Source: Curvularia sp. ZM96
Taxonomy: Eukaryota > Ascomycota > Dothideomycetes > Pleosporales > Pleosporaceae
Direction of reading: 5' to 3'
NCBI GenBank assembly: GCA_022457065.1
Contig: JAJGBQ010000007.1
Coordinates: 248,001-312,000 of the forward strand
Length of the DNA stretch: 64,000 nt
Part shown: positions 11,491 through 23,377 of the stretch, piece after piece
How the letters are laid out: the number at the start of each line of letters is the position of its first letter
Position numbering within the stretch: the first letter of the stretch is position 1
Translations under genes and position numbers: made by a program
Notes under the pieces: model-generated
Told to the model about the DNA's origin: nothing
The model's database searches: none
What the model saw: only the letters and a program-made list of their open reading frames with translations

Positions 11491-13087
11491 CAAAAAGAAC
11501 CGGTTTCATTCTAGTGGAGGTCATGTTGCGATATCACCGTTCGAGAAATTGCTAGTCGTGGCCGAAATCTGCCTTTACAAAAGCTTGTAATCTTGCACAG
11601 CTTCGCATCCCCTGCCCACAACTTTGCACTTGATAAAACGGCCATTCATTCTAGATACCTCTCGCTCTATCTCTGAAAGAATGATAAAAGCCAATGTGCA
11701 TTGTTGGTAGTCGTGAATATGGTATCACTTTCACAAAGTACAATCGCACCATGTACAACCATCCTACCAAGTCTCAACGTACATAATGCCATTGAGTTCG
11801 TGACTTCCAGCAACTGACTCTCGATTAGGTCTCCCAGCACCTCTTTGACTAATTCCGGAAAAATCTTCTTTTATTACTGCAGCTGTTGTCAGCCTGTAGC
11901 TTGCGTACTTATATCGAGTGACTGTTAGCGAGGAACTCCAATTGGATCTGTATCTTGCGGATGACTTGCATATGCAATGCAATCTCATCTCAAACTACTC
12001 TCTTCAGAATGCCATTAAATTTTCTCCTCTCCCACTTACATAATTAAGGGATTCTGGCTGGCTGACTCAAACTCCCCCGATAGATCGGTAAAACAAACAA
12101 GCCTTAAGTAACCTTGACATACTTACGTATCCCGGGAGCTCATCTGCCATATTTAGCCTGCTGTTCAAGATATCGCTTATAACACATGCACAACTCTTTG
12201 CACTTCCAGTAGGGTGTAAGCAATCAAGGGGTGGCCACTCGTTTGACAGGTGCGTTGGAGATAGTGCCTAGGTTGGCAATTATGTTGATGGTTGATGACA
12301 ACACGTGCGAATGATAGATCGTGAACTGTTTTTATTTTCTTGGCAATCCATTCCAGAGACGTATTGTATTCCAAGGTACCCTTCTCCAGTGTTATGTTCC
12401 GACAGTTCGGCGCAGATTTGGGGCTAAATACACTTGACTCTTATGCTTGCCAAAAGTGGCCTTGTTTGCGACGATCAAGAAGATGCCCTAGGCTTCGGCT
12501 ACTTCATGCAAGATCCGGCTTGCATCCACGTTTCTTACAAGGGTGAAGTTTGTTAAGATCGCCATAACGCGCTAAGTCAGCCAAATGCTAGCCCACATGG
12601 CGATAGCATTGATGTTGGGTTTGCCAGTCGGCTTTATACTAGTGACAGCTCCTTGCATTCAGGGTCCTTTGCCCTCCCCAGAATGCTCAAGCTAGATACT
12701 ATAGTGTCTACTCTGATTGGCAAAGACAGTGTTTGCAGTGAACAACGAACTGGCAAGACCTCTCTTTACACGCTTCGACAACAAATTGCACAAATGGTAT
12801 CGACAACAAACAAGTTACGGAAATTTAGGCCGCCAGAACACTCTTTAGCAACGAGAAAAGGCAGAAATTTATTTAGGAGAACAGCGATATCCGTTACAAT
12901 GTACCAATGCTGTCTCTTCCAGGAAGCCGATACCAACATCTCAGAGCTTCCACCACGATCTATAGCTAATTTGCATTAGCTGTATGCAGTAACTATTGAT
13001 CCAGTGTCCACAGAAAAGGCACAATAAGGAGGTGCGCTGGCAGCGGGCTATGGCCCATGAGCCTGCTAAGCGTTAACTGCCGAGGCT
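11491..13087. other. Intergenic host sequence left of the transposon nest
   Basis: No gene, RNA gene or repeat could be supported. Open frames are at most about 108 codons with no recognisable features. Base composition is ordinary compared with the TA-rich nest that begins at 13088. Confidence 0.5.
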
Positions 13088-13089
13088 TA

Positions 13090-13137
13090 CCGTGCCCCAC
13101 CACCTCGCGCACACAACCACCTCGCGCACGCGCGGCC
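13090..13137 (+). repeat. Left TIR of TIR-1, with two copies of a 17-bp direct repeat
   Basis: The 48-bp terminus begins CCGTGCCCC and contains CACCTCGCGCAC twice, the first copy followed by ACAAC. It matches the right terminus except that it has one repeat unit fewer. Confidence 0.9.
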
Positions 13138-13664
13138 TTGCAACTACCACAACTTTAACACCTTGTATCTCCACCACCATGAGCAATATTGAGGCTGCAA
13201 TTGCAGCTATTAATGCCTTAGAACCTGGCGAGCCTTTTACATATACAGAAGTTGCAAAAAGATTTGGTGTTGATCGATCTACACTCAGCCAAAGACACCG
13301 AGGTTGCCGCGCCTCGCGCGCTAAAGGCTACTAAAGTCAACTTCTCCTCCACCTACACTAAGAGCAGGCCTTAATAGCCTATATTAATCGACTTATAGAG
13401 AGAGGCCTACCACCTACTTAGTTAATGATACGTAATTTTGCGTCGCAGATTGCTAAGAGAGAGGTTAGATTATACTAGGCTAGTCGCTTTGTTTAGCGCT
13501 ATCCTAATTAGCTTATCTTAAAGTAGGCAGTAGGTATGGATAACTGTCGCCACAAAGCTAATTCTAGAAGTAAGTACAGCCTCTACTTTAGCCTCTTACG
13601 CGATAAAATTAATCAGTATCACGTCGAGGCGCGTTATATCTACAATATAGATGAGAAAGGCTTC

Positions 13665-14115
13665 TGTTACGAACCTGAGCAGAGGGGACAGCGCAAGATA
13701 TGGAAAGAATGAAGGAAGGGACCATGTCCAAGACCTCTTTTAGAGGAAGGGACATACTCAGCCAATGACGTATAAGTAATTATATATCCTACAGGCTTAG
13801 CGGAACGCCACTATAGGACATGTCACGTATGTCCTATAGATCCTATATAATCCTATAACGTTCCACGCATAGGACACTATAAGACACTATAGGACAGTAT
13901 AGGACATAGGATATTTACTTAGTATATAGAAATAGGCATTAGGCTCTTATAGCTCGATGTATTTAACTTAAGTTACGAGTACAAGTACTTATAATACAAT
14001 AGTTACTTATAGAGATACTATTTATATCACCCTATTACTTTATCCGCGAAAACTAACCTTAGAGTCTTAATACTAGAAGTCTTATATTACTTCTACTTAA
14101 GATCTACTCTTAATA
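13665..14115 (+). repeat. LTR-1 5' LTR
   Basis: 451 bp, the same length as the 3' copy, differing mainly by C-to-T and G-to-A changes. It contains about four tandem units of a ~10-bp motif (GGACACTATA, AGACACTATA, GGACAGTATA, GGACATAGGA) at about 13872-13911, and an inverted repeat ATAGGACA...TGTCCTAT around 13815-13840. Confidence 0.9.
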
Positions 14116-15505
14116 CTTTAAATACCCTTATAATAAGCGACATTGCTATAAACACCCTAGACGCTTCCTAGACTAGAGGATCCGCCAACCTTAGTAACAA
14201 ACCTAACTTATACTATGGCGACTAAAATAAGCTCGAAGCTTAGCTCCTCTAGGTTAACCATTACTTCTATCTCTAGGGAGATAGGATTAACAACGATAAT
14301 AAGGTCGTTTTAGCCTCCACGTACCTTCAAGATAACGTAGAGAAATAGGCCAACCCTATTATCTAACGTTATATAGACGAATCTGTCAAAGATACTAATA
14401 ACGCCGCCCTAGTCAAAGACTAGAACGCTTTTAAAACTAAAATATAATAGAACTTCTTACTATTTAAAGAATTAGTAGTTACAGAACAAAAGATTCAGAC
14501 CCTATAATAGACTAGGCCTACTACTAACTACACGACCCTATTCTAATAGTACGCCACGAGGATTAACTAGAACGATAACGCTCTCATGCGAATATATAAG
14601 TAAGGTCTTAAACCTTCTATACGTAGAGAACTTATAAGAACTAGAACCTTAATTACTAATCTAGAGGAACTTATAACTAAAGCCGTAAGACTAGATAACG
14701 AACTTTACAAACTTATACTAGAAGAACAACTATTTACAAAAGAAACGCGTAGCTAAAGAAGCTCGAACGATCGGCCTTAATAAAACTAATACTAACGTTT
14801 ATAGTCTAATATAGAGAAATAGCGAAGCTATACTTCTAGGACCCTAGAAGCCTACTATAGATTTAGTACAGAACTAATACACCTTAATAATCTTAATAAA
14901 GGTAAAGAGCTAGAAAGGAATAACAAGGAATAAACTAAGAAGACGTTTAACTACTATAAGTATAGCAAGGAAGGCCATATAGCACGAGATTGCCAAAGTA
15001 TAGATATAAACAAGGTTAAGCGATAGCTTAATATAATACGAAGAAAGTTAGAACTTAACAACGATAAGAAATAGAACATTATTATCTAACTAACGCTAAC
15101 CGCGCCTAATAGGGAAGAAGAACTCCTTAAGGGATTTAAAGATATTACCCTTACAGCTCTAGAAGCATTAGATAAGAATAACGAACCTCTAAGTAATAAG
15201 AAATACGAGATACCTAAGGAAAAGGAATCTTAGACGCCTAAGACAAAGTACGAAAAGATAGCTAGCTTTAAGAAGAAGTATCGACTAGCCACACTAGCAC
15301 GATTGCCTAGTTAAGACAACATCTACTATGTAGAAACTTAGATTTAGAGGCTAAACGAAATACTTAGATAAGAATACTACACTTATGACCATACGTAACT
15401 AGGAATACTACTCCTAATATACTATAACCTATAGCATCTCTAAGCTAATATCGACTTTTACGAAGTCAAGACTACGTAAACTCTACCCGACTACGCGTAT
15501 ATTAC
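14116..15505 (+). pseudogene. LTR-1 gag (RIP-degraded)
   Basis: Reading through stops, a Gypsy Gag is visible: YYGD-NKLEA near 14211, then alpha-helical capsid-like sequence. A zinc knuckle follows at about 14948-15000, read as FNYYKYSKEGHIARDCQ, where the first two Cys of CX2CX4HX4C are now Tyr (TGC/TGT to TAT, a RIP-type change). Stops are TAG/TAA where CAG, CAA or TGG is expected. The frame is cut at 15505 by LTR-2. Gag would have packaged the element RNA; this copy cannot make protein. Confidence 0.8.
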
Positions 15506-15773
15506 TGTAACGGCACACTATCAAACCAACCCAGTGGCCATTCAGCCGATAGATCCAGGATCAGACCGAACCAGATCCGAGTCGGACCCGTATCAGCCAG
15601 TATAAGTACAGACTATCCCACATAGTTATTCTATAGATTTTTAATATCCTTTTATATAAGGCCTATAGGTGTCTATTAAATTAAGACTTAATTAACGTCC
15701 CACGCACTCCTATATACCTCTAAGTGACTCTATAGCTAGTACTAATCTAACTAGACTTACCTATACTATTATA
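15506..15773 (+). repeat. LTR-2 5' LTR
   Basis: 268 bp, equal in length to the 3' copy. It starts TGTAACGGC and ends in a RIP-altered TTATA (expected TTACA). Confidence 0.9.
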
Positions 15774-16099
15774 TTATATTAAAAATCTTATTCTAGCTAG
15801 TAACAGCATTTAAAATAATATCGCAACAGTTTATTAACTACGCCTAAGCCTAGTCCCTCTAGATCTAATCTAGATACTTATACTATTACGTCAAACATTT
15901 ATTTATAAGCAGGATCCCTTTAATCTCCTACTAACTAAAGCCTTTAAGTTTAGAACTTCCGCTCCCTACTAGAGTTAGATTGCCTTCGGGAAAGTCGCGT
16001 TATATGCACTAAGGTAGAAACTCAGAGACTACTAAGAACCTATCTATATTAGAATTAACTACTAATAGTAGACTAAAACCCCTTAGGCTTATTAGAGTC

Positions 16100-17200
16100 T
16101 ATAAGAAGATCGACCCGTTTCTAGGGTTAAAAACCCTAATAGGAGAAGTCGACTAGAAAATAACTAGTTAAAGAAGATAAAGAGGATTTAGAGGAGGACT
16201 AGTCTACCGCTCTTTAAGCAGAAATTACTAGGCTAAACGAATAATTAGAACGCCTATAACGTGAAAATACTACTCTACTTACTAACCGTCTAGTACCTAC
16301 TACTAAAATACCCCTAACTATGCCTAACTAACCTCCGAGCTAATTATAGAAGTACCTATTAACTACTCTAGAAGGGCTACGTGTTAAACTTACTAAGCGT
16401 ACTCCCACTATTAATAATCTTAGTAATAGAGTAGATCTAACCTTCCGCCAATAGTAGGCGTCTATTAAGGACCGCCTAACTATTAACTCGGACTACTACT
16501 AGAGTAAACGCGCAAGAATAGCACTTATATAGGGATATACTACTAGTATTACTAAAGAATATCTAGAATCTTAATATCTAGCTAATTTAGTCAAGAACTA
16601 GTTCTAAAACATAGAGGAAATAATTTCGCTACTTAAATTATACTTCGTATCTAGTAACGAGTAGGCAGAAAGCTGAGCTGCTTTCTACTGCTTACTTATA
16701 GATAAGAAGAAGACCTTCTCTAAGTTTAAGGCTCGATTTATTAGCATAGCTATTAAAGGATCCGTATCTAAGTTAGAGTAGTCCTTCTACTTATAGAAAA
16801 AGATTATTCCCGCCTTACAAGTTCTTAACTTAGAATTTAAATACCTATAGAACAATTCCTTTAAAAAAATAGTAAAACATCTTACTACCTTTAATATAGA
16901 AAGGAAAAACACTCTAATTAGACATACTCTAGATACAAAGTATGCTAGTATTCCTACTCTACTAACGAAGCCTCGTATCTACTAGTCTAGAGACTTTAGG
17001 CCAACATCTTATAGAGTAAAATCTAATACTACCCTAGCACTAACCTATGCCTATTCTAGCACCTCTAGACTTCCTTCTAAGACTCTAGTACTAGAAAATA
17101 AACCTACTAGAAATTATTATAACTATAGTAAGCCTAAATACTATACAAATAAGTATTCTATACTACGGGTAAGAGAAATTAAGATAGAATAAGAAAACTT
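16100..17200 (+). pseudogene. LTR-2 gag (RIP-degraded)
   Basis: A Gag reading frame can be followed through TAG/TAA stops. It has an N-terminal coiled segment (ITRLNEQLERLQRENTTLL with Gln changed to stop at several places), a capsid-like helical core, and a single zinc knuckle near 17107-17152 read as NYYNYSKPKYYTNKYS. There the Cys of CX2CX4HX4C have become Tyr and the Gly is Lys. It is inactive. Confidence 0.7.
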
Positions 17201-20200
17201 TAAAGAAGCACATAAATACTTATCAGACGAGGATTAGATAGTAAACTAAGAAGTCTAGGAAAACGCTCTAGCCTAGGCTTAAACAAGTATAATCTTACTA
17301 ACATCGATCTATTATACTTATTTAGAGGAAAGCACTTCTAAGTGCCTACTATTCTTTGTTTAAAGGGTTATAGTGTTAGCCTGCACTTACTAGTTAACAC
17401 TAGAGCCTAAGGTTTCTTATTCTTAAATTCCGCCCTTACTCTAACTATTTCTAGTTCCCTTTAGATACCTATCTAAAGACTATCGTTCAAGATTATAGTT
17501 AAAGAATTTTAGGACTAGATTTAGACTAGAGTAGATAATTATATTTAGTTACACATCCGTATTAACAGAAGAAAGATTTTTAACTATCTCTTTATTATTA
17601 TAGATTTAGGTTCTTAGAATTATATTATTAGAATTAAGTAGCTAAGACGTTTCTAACTTACTCTTAATCTAGTTTAGAACCGCATTGTGTGGCTAGCTAA
17701 GTACCCTCTAATCTACGATCCTGCCCCTTCTCTCTTAGTATAGTTAAAGCAACCCTCTTATAACGTAGATGTAGAGTAGAATATACGGAGGAGAGACGCC
17801 CTTTAGAAATAGGACAACTATTAGAGATATAATAGCCCTCGCAAAGCCTATATGCGAAGAATCTATAGTTATCTTAAACTTTCTAAAGTCTAGCGCCTTT
17901 CTACTAAACTAACCCTAGAACTGACCTAGTCCTCTACTTTCTCTTACATCGCCATTATTTCTGCTAACGCCTTTTACTATACTATAAAACGGAAAGAAAA
18001 CGAGTTCTTTACGACGAGTATCTATAAGATTGATCGGATAATACAAGAGCGCGCTAAGCCTAACAACTCTAATAACGCCTAGTTAGTTAGAGATTAGCTC
18101 CCCTCTATGTACTATTAATACTAGAACGTGTTTAGTAAGACCGTAGTAGACTAGCTACCTAAATATAGGCCCTATAATCACAAGATCGTTCTTACTAAAC
18201 TACTCCCAAATTAGTTTAGTCCTCTATATAAGTAGAGTACTAAAGAACTCGAAGCTACTAAGACGTTTATTATAGATAACCTTAGAAAGAGACATATTAA
18301 TTCTAGTAACTGTCTCTTTACTTTACCTATCCTTTACGTTCGTAAGCCTAATAGAGATATCCGCATCTACGTAGACTATCGTAAGCTTAACGCGATTACC
18401 CGTAAGAATTCGTATCTAATCCTCTATATTAACAAGTTGCTCGCCCGCACGCACTAGGCGAAAATCTTCACTAAGCTTAATATACGTGCGGCCTTTAATA
18501 AGATCTAGATAGACCCTGACTTAGAAGAATATACTACGTTCTATACTCGCTACGGGACCTATAAGTTAAAAGTATTATCTTTTAGACTCTATAATAGTCT
18601 AGCAACGTATTAACAATATATAAATAACGTGTTAATTAAGTACCTTAACGACTTTTATATTATCTATCTAGATAATATCCTAATCTATTCTAAGTTAGAT
18701 ACGGACTATACCTTACACATATAGAAGGTACTAGAAAGACTTTGCTAAGTAGGACTCTAAGTAGATATTAAGAAAAGCGAATTTTATATCACTTGGACGA
18801 AGTACCTAGAATATATTCTAACTAACTAAGGCTTAGAGGTTAACCCTAATAAGATAGAAGCCCTTAAGAACTAGGTCCAGCCCACCACTATTACTAGTAT
18901 AAAGTCGTTCCTAGGCTTTACTAGCTTCTACCGCTAATTCGTTCTAGAATACTCGCGAATTATAAAGTCTCTACTCGCTCTCTAAAGTCCTTCCTAACCC
19001 TTTCTATAGAATTTAGAGTGCGACCGAGCCTTTAAGAGATTAAAATCCGCACTATTAGAGATTCTAACCCTATATTACTACTATCTAGAGTATAATACTA
19101 AGGTAGAGATAGACGCTTCCAACGGCGTCGTAGTAGGCGTCCTCTCCTAGAGGCAGCTATATAGTATTTAGTCTCTAGTAGCGTTCTTTAGTAAGGTCCT
19201 TTCTAGGTCCGAACTAAACTAGGAAATCTATAATAAGGAACTTTTCACTATTATAACTACCTTTAGTAAATAGCGAGCTAAGTTACTTTTAGTATATAAC
19301 TATATTAAAGTATACTTAGACCACTATTCCTTAGAATACTTTATAACTACTAAGGTCCTAAATACCTGCTAAGTTAGATAGGTAGAAGAGCTAGCGTCTT
19401 TTAACTTCTATATTTAATATATACCTAGAAAGAATAACACCCGCGCGGATATCTTTTCCTAGCGTAAATAAGATATAGAAAATCTAAGGACTACTTAAAT
19501 TAATAACTATTCGCGGGTTCTTCTAGGACCGTACTAACTTAACCCCTAAATTAACTCTAACCTAGCTTAAGAATATATAACCTAAGTATAAGTAGAGACT
19601 ACTACTCTACTTATTATTAAGTCGATCTCAGAGCCTATATCTCTAGATTCGCTAGAACTAATTAAGTCTCTCTTATAGTAAAACCGTAAGTCGTTTAAAA
19701 CTAAGCGTGTTTCTCTCCTAGATAAGTACTAGATAGAGAATAGACTATTACTCTACTCTAACTAACTATGCGTTCCCTCTAATTCCACGCTTTGCACCCG
19801 TCTTATCTAAGAAGCCTATAATTAGGTTTTCTCCACTCACCCTAGCGTAAGAAAAACCTACTAGATTCTTACTGCAAAGTACTTTTAGAAGAGTATAGAA
19901 GCTACCTATAAAAGATATATACGGAACTATATAGCCTATAGAAAAGCGCACCTAAGATAGACCTAAACACTAGGAATAATTTACCCTCTACTAATTCCTA
20001 ATAGACTAATATAGTATTTATATATTAACTTTAAAGAATTCCCCTAGAATAAATCTAGTTACAACATAATTATAGTTATAATTAACTAACTATCTAAATA
20101 GGCTATCTCTATCCCTTACTAGAAGACTATTAACGCAAGGGGTATGGCTAACTTGTTTATCTAATAGGTGTACTATTTTAGCTATATACCTAAAACTATA

Positions 20201-21290
20201 GTCTCTGACTAAGGCCCTTAGTTCGTTTCTAGTTTCTAGTCCAAATTCTATTAGATCCTAGACGTTAAGGTTAAGCTATCTACCGTCTACTATAAAGAAA
20301 CTAATAGTTAGATAGAGATTATAAATAAGTATATTAATTAGAGGCTACGTCTATTTATATTCTACTACTAGAACAACTAGAGTAGGCTACTATCTTTAAT
20401 TAATCAAGCTTAGATTTCCCTACCATATTTAGCTATTAGCATATCCCCGTACTAAATTCTTTACGGGTCTAAACCGCGGCAGAGCTGGGATTAGAAACAT
20501 CCCATTAGCGCCCTTACTCCCTCTAATAAGCTTAACTATAAGGACGCCCTAGCTCTAGCCACCCGCATGTATACTATCTAGAGTGTCGCTAAGGACTATA
20601 TAGAGAAGGCCTAGAACTAGATGCGATCTATTGTGAACAAATATCATAGACCCGTCGACTAGGACATAGAAGATAGAGTTTTCCTAGACACTAAGAACCT
20701 CGTAGTTAAGCGTCTAAGCTAGAAACTATCTACTAAATAGGAGGGACCCTTCAAGGTACTTAAGAAGGTAGGGAACTCGTACTAACTTAAGTTACTAGAA
20801 GGGTTCTAGATCTATGACGTGTTTGCCCTAGAACTATTATGCAAAGATCTATAAGACCCCCTCTCTAGACAAGAACCTCTAAAGCTACCTAGAACACTAA
20901 TCTAAGAAGTAGAAGAATAGGAAGTCGAAGATATTCTAGCTAGTAAGTTATATTAATCTAAATTAAAATACTAGGTAAGCTAGATTAGATATAATTCTAA
21001 CCCTACCTAGTATCTAGCCTTAAACTTTATAAGAGCTCCCTATAAGCTTAAAGCCTTCTATAAGTAGAATTCTTAGTATCTAGGTTCTCCCTAAGCTTTA
21101 TATAAGTAGATTAAAATATAGGAATAAGATATAGACGATATAACTTTACTATAAGATAATAGAGTATAGGAAAGGAAAAGGAAAACTTTTATTAGGTATC
21201 TAGAATAAAACTAGGCTACCGCCAGCCTACCTCTAAACCTAGCTAGACTAGCACGCTACTACTAAGTACCCTCTACTTCTCCTTAATAGG
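17200..21290 (+). pseudogene. LTR-2 pol: protease, RT, RNase H, integrase, chromodomain (RIP-degraded)
   Basis: RT is recognised from KPNRDIRIYVDYRKLNAIT at about 18345-18400 and YLDN near 18665 (YLDD with Asp to Asn). RNase H follows near 19080-19250, an HHCC-type integrase N-terminus near 19780-19950, and the core to about 20480. A chromodomain-like end lies at about 20920-21110 (EVEDILASKLYQSKLKYQV, then NPTQYLALNF). This order is that of chromoviruses. Stops and loss of the catalytic Asp make it dead. The protease is not clearly readable. Confidence 0.8.
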
Positions 21291-21314
21291 AGTATCTAAC
21301 ATAATAGACCTCTT

Positions 21315-21906
21315 CTACAAGAAGTCAACGTTAACGAGAGCACTTAGGAAGCGGCTGCGGCGCGCCTCGTCCTCTACAGGACGCTTGCGCTTCTTATTCT
21401 TCTTCTCTTTCTTGCCCTTCTTGCTAGCCTAGCCAGCAGGAGTCCGACTCCAGATAGCCGCTGCAGCGATCTTAGCAACGCTCTCCTCGACGCGAACGAG
21501 AATACTCTTAATATCCTTTAGGACCTAGTAACTTTTAGCTAGAATAGTAGTAGTAGACTACTCCTTCTTCTAGACCTTAGTCACCTAGACCTTTAGGCCT
21601 AAGGCACGAGCCGCCGCCTTTAAGGACGCCTCTAGAGCGGCCTGCTCCTCCTCTAGCCCGCCCAATTCTTAGCAATCCTCGAGATTCTCTAGGACTTTCT
21701 AGAGTTTGTTAAACTCCTCCTTAACGTAGACTAACACCTATCTAAATTAGTTATAGTTATAAAAAGGAATAAGGAAACTAGAAGTAACTTATAGGCTAGT
21801 ACTTCTCCTTCTACTGTGTATAATAAGTATACTTGGCCAACGACTTAGACAGGAACGCGTAGTCGATACTAATAGCGCCACGCCCAAGGGCGCGGACGCC
21901 GCGCAT
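21315..21906 (-). pseudogene. LTR-2 antisense ORF: half Zn2Cys6-like motif plus coiled coil, frameshifted
   Basis: It starts at ATG 21906-21904 (MRGVRALGRGA) and ends at TAG 21317-21315, about 25-30 bases from the end of pol, tail-to-tail. The N-terminal part reads AKYTYYTQ-KEKY, that is C-X2-C-X6-C with every Cys mutated to Tyr. A frame change then occurs (the span is 592 nt, 3n+1), so the second half of the cluster cannot be read with confidence. Downstream is a charged coiled coil (EEEQAALEASLKAAARALGL) and a basic stretch (KKGKKEKKNKKRKRP). All stops are TAA/TAG. This region is visibly less TA-rich than the rest of LTR-2. Confidence 0.55.
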
Positions 21907-21958
21907 ATAAATAACCTAGAAAGCCTCTAAGAGGGCGCTAGCGGGGTAACGAAGTGGT

Positions 21959-21983
21959 ATTATATATATATATATATATATAA
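21959..21983. repeat. (TA)n microsatellite
   Basis: About eleven to twelve uninterrupted TA units lie inside LTR-2, between the start of its antisense ORF and the 3' LTR. Confidence 0.85.
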
Positions 21984-22537
21984 GAAAAGCAAGAAGTAAA
22001 AGAGCTAGATAGAGTACTATTATTATTATAGTATACCTAAAGTAGCAAATAGTCTTAGCACACGTAATCCACTACTAGACCGCAATACTATCCTTAAGGA
22101 CACCTATTTACTACCCTACTCTAGATATCTCCTAGGACCCACCTTAAGGCTAAGTAAGATTACTATATAATATTAGATTAAACGGTTTGCCCTATAGAAT
22201 AGGCGTTCCTGGCGGCTCGGAGGTGCCCCTAGAAGGTTCTACGCCAAGCAATAGTGAGACATAACACCATATAGTAAACGAAAAGTAAGACAATAGTTTG
22301 CTACCCCACTTTAGCCCTATCCTAGATTAGGGTCTAGAAAGAATAGTAAATAAAAATAATACTATCTAGTAAACAAACTATAGCACTATATAAGAAAGAG
22401 CCACATTAAAAGAGTCTTAAGAGTATACCTAACGAGAGACGTAAAAGCTAGATAATATTATAAGAAAGGAACAAGACTAACTTATTAAATAATAGTATAG
22501 CTATAGGACTAGCTGTCTACGGGGAGGGGGGGGGTAG

Positions 22538-22805
22538 TATAATAGCATACTATCAAACCAACCTAGTGGCCATTTAGCTAATAAATCTAGAATTAGACCA
22601 AACTAGATCTAAGTCAGACCTATATTAGCTAGTATAAGTATAGACTATCCTATATAGTTATTCTATAGATTTTTAATATTCTTTCGTACAAGGCCTATAG
22701 GTGTCTATTAAATCAAGGCTCAATTGACGTCCCACGCACTCCTATATGCCTCTGAGTGACTCTACAGCCGGTACTGATCCGACCAGACTTGCCTGTGCCG
22801 TTATA
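22538..22805 (+). repeat. LTR-2 3' LTR
   Basis: 268 bp, TATAATAGC...GTTATA. Its last ~100 bases are much less RIP-altered than the matching part of the 5' LTR (for example CCGGTACTGATCCGACC). Confidence 0.9.
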
Positions 22806-22957
22806 ATTACCGCTAATATTAATAGGCTATAAGAAAGAATATATTAGTATAAGAAGTATTACTACTAATTTTGTAAGCAAGAAAAGATAGACATACCGTA
22901 ATAGGTATAGAAGGTAAAAGAAGCCTAGACTTATAATAATATATACTAAATTAGTTA
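22806..22957 (+). pseudogene. LTR-1 internal fragment between LTR-2 and TIR-2
   Basis: This 152-bp piece of LTR-1 (including the second copy of the ATTAC TSD) is isolated between two insertions. By position it belongs to the gag-protease junction. It is too short and mutated to read a domain. Confidence 0.6.
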
Positions 22958-23377
22958 ACGTGTTCCACAGGCGAGCGCCGCACACGGGCGAGCGCCGCAC
23001 CCCACTAAACTTGCACAACTCTATAAGTGTGTAGCTCCACCACATATAGATAATTTTAATAGATATTAAGATAGTAGATTAGTTACTATCTAGAGTATCT
23101 TTCTTACATGTACGCGAGTTATGGCCAGTCTCTTTACACTTGCTACAGCGCGTTAGAGCCCGGCGACTAATACCTGATCGCTCTCTACCCTGACGCTCCT
23201 CACAAGCAATCTGCTCATCAGCCTCGCGTTGAGCGAGTATATCCTCTCTAGCTCCCTTTATAAGGACTCCGTGCTTCTATATCCGCTTCTTCTTACGCCG
23301 TCTACGCTCTAATACTACTATATTAGCTCTTTTAAGGCTAGCGATCCAATCGCGCATTAGCTTAGCTAAGAGCATTA

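Larger units (their letters stand above)
15506..22805 (+). mobile_element. LTR-2: Ty3/Gypsy retrotransposon (7,300 bp)
   Basis: Two 268-bp LTRs (15506-15773 and 22538-22805) and a TSD ATTAC at 15501-15505 and 22806-22810. The left LTR starts TGTAACGGCACACTATC; the right starts TATAATAGCATACTATC, the same sequence after G-to-A and C-to-T changes. A G-rich polypurine tract (GGGGAGGGGGGGGGTAG) precedes the 3' LTR. Gag, RT, integrase and chromodomain remnants run on the plus strand, followed by an antisense ORF. It has no nested insertion. Confidence 0.92.

Noticed and set aside
11764..11988. Possible N-terminal half of the SDR remnant
   Set aside because: Searched for a TGxxxGxG Rossmann start upstream on the minus strand; none was visible, so the remnant is called truncated.
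21959..21983. CRISPR-like or satellite array at the TA repeat
   Set aside because: Simple dinucleotide repeat; no spaced direct repeats were found anywhere in the window.
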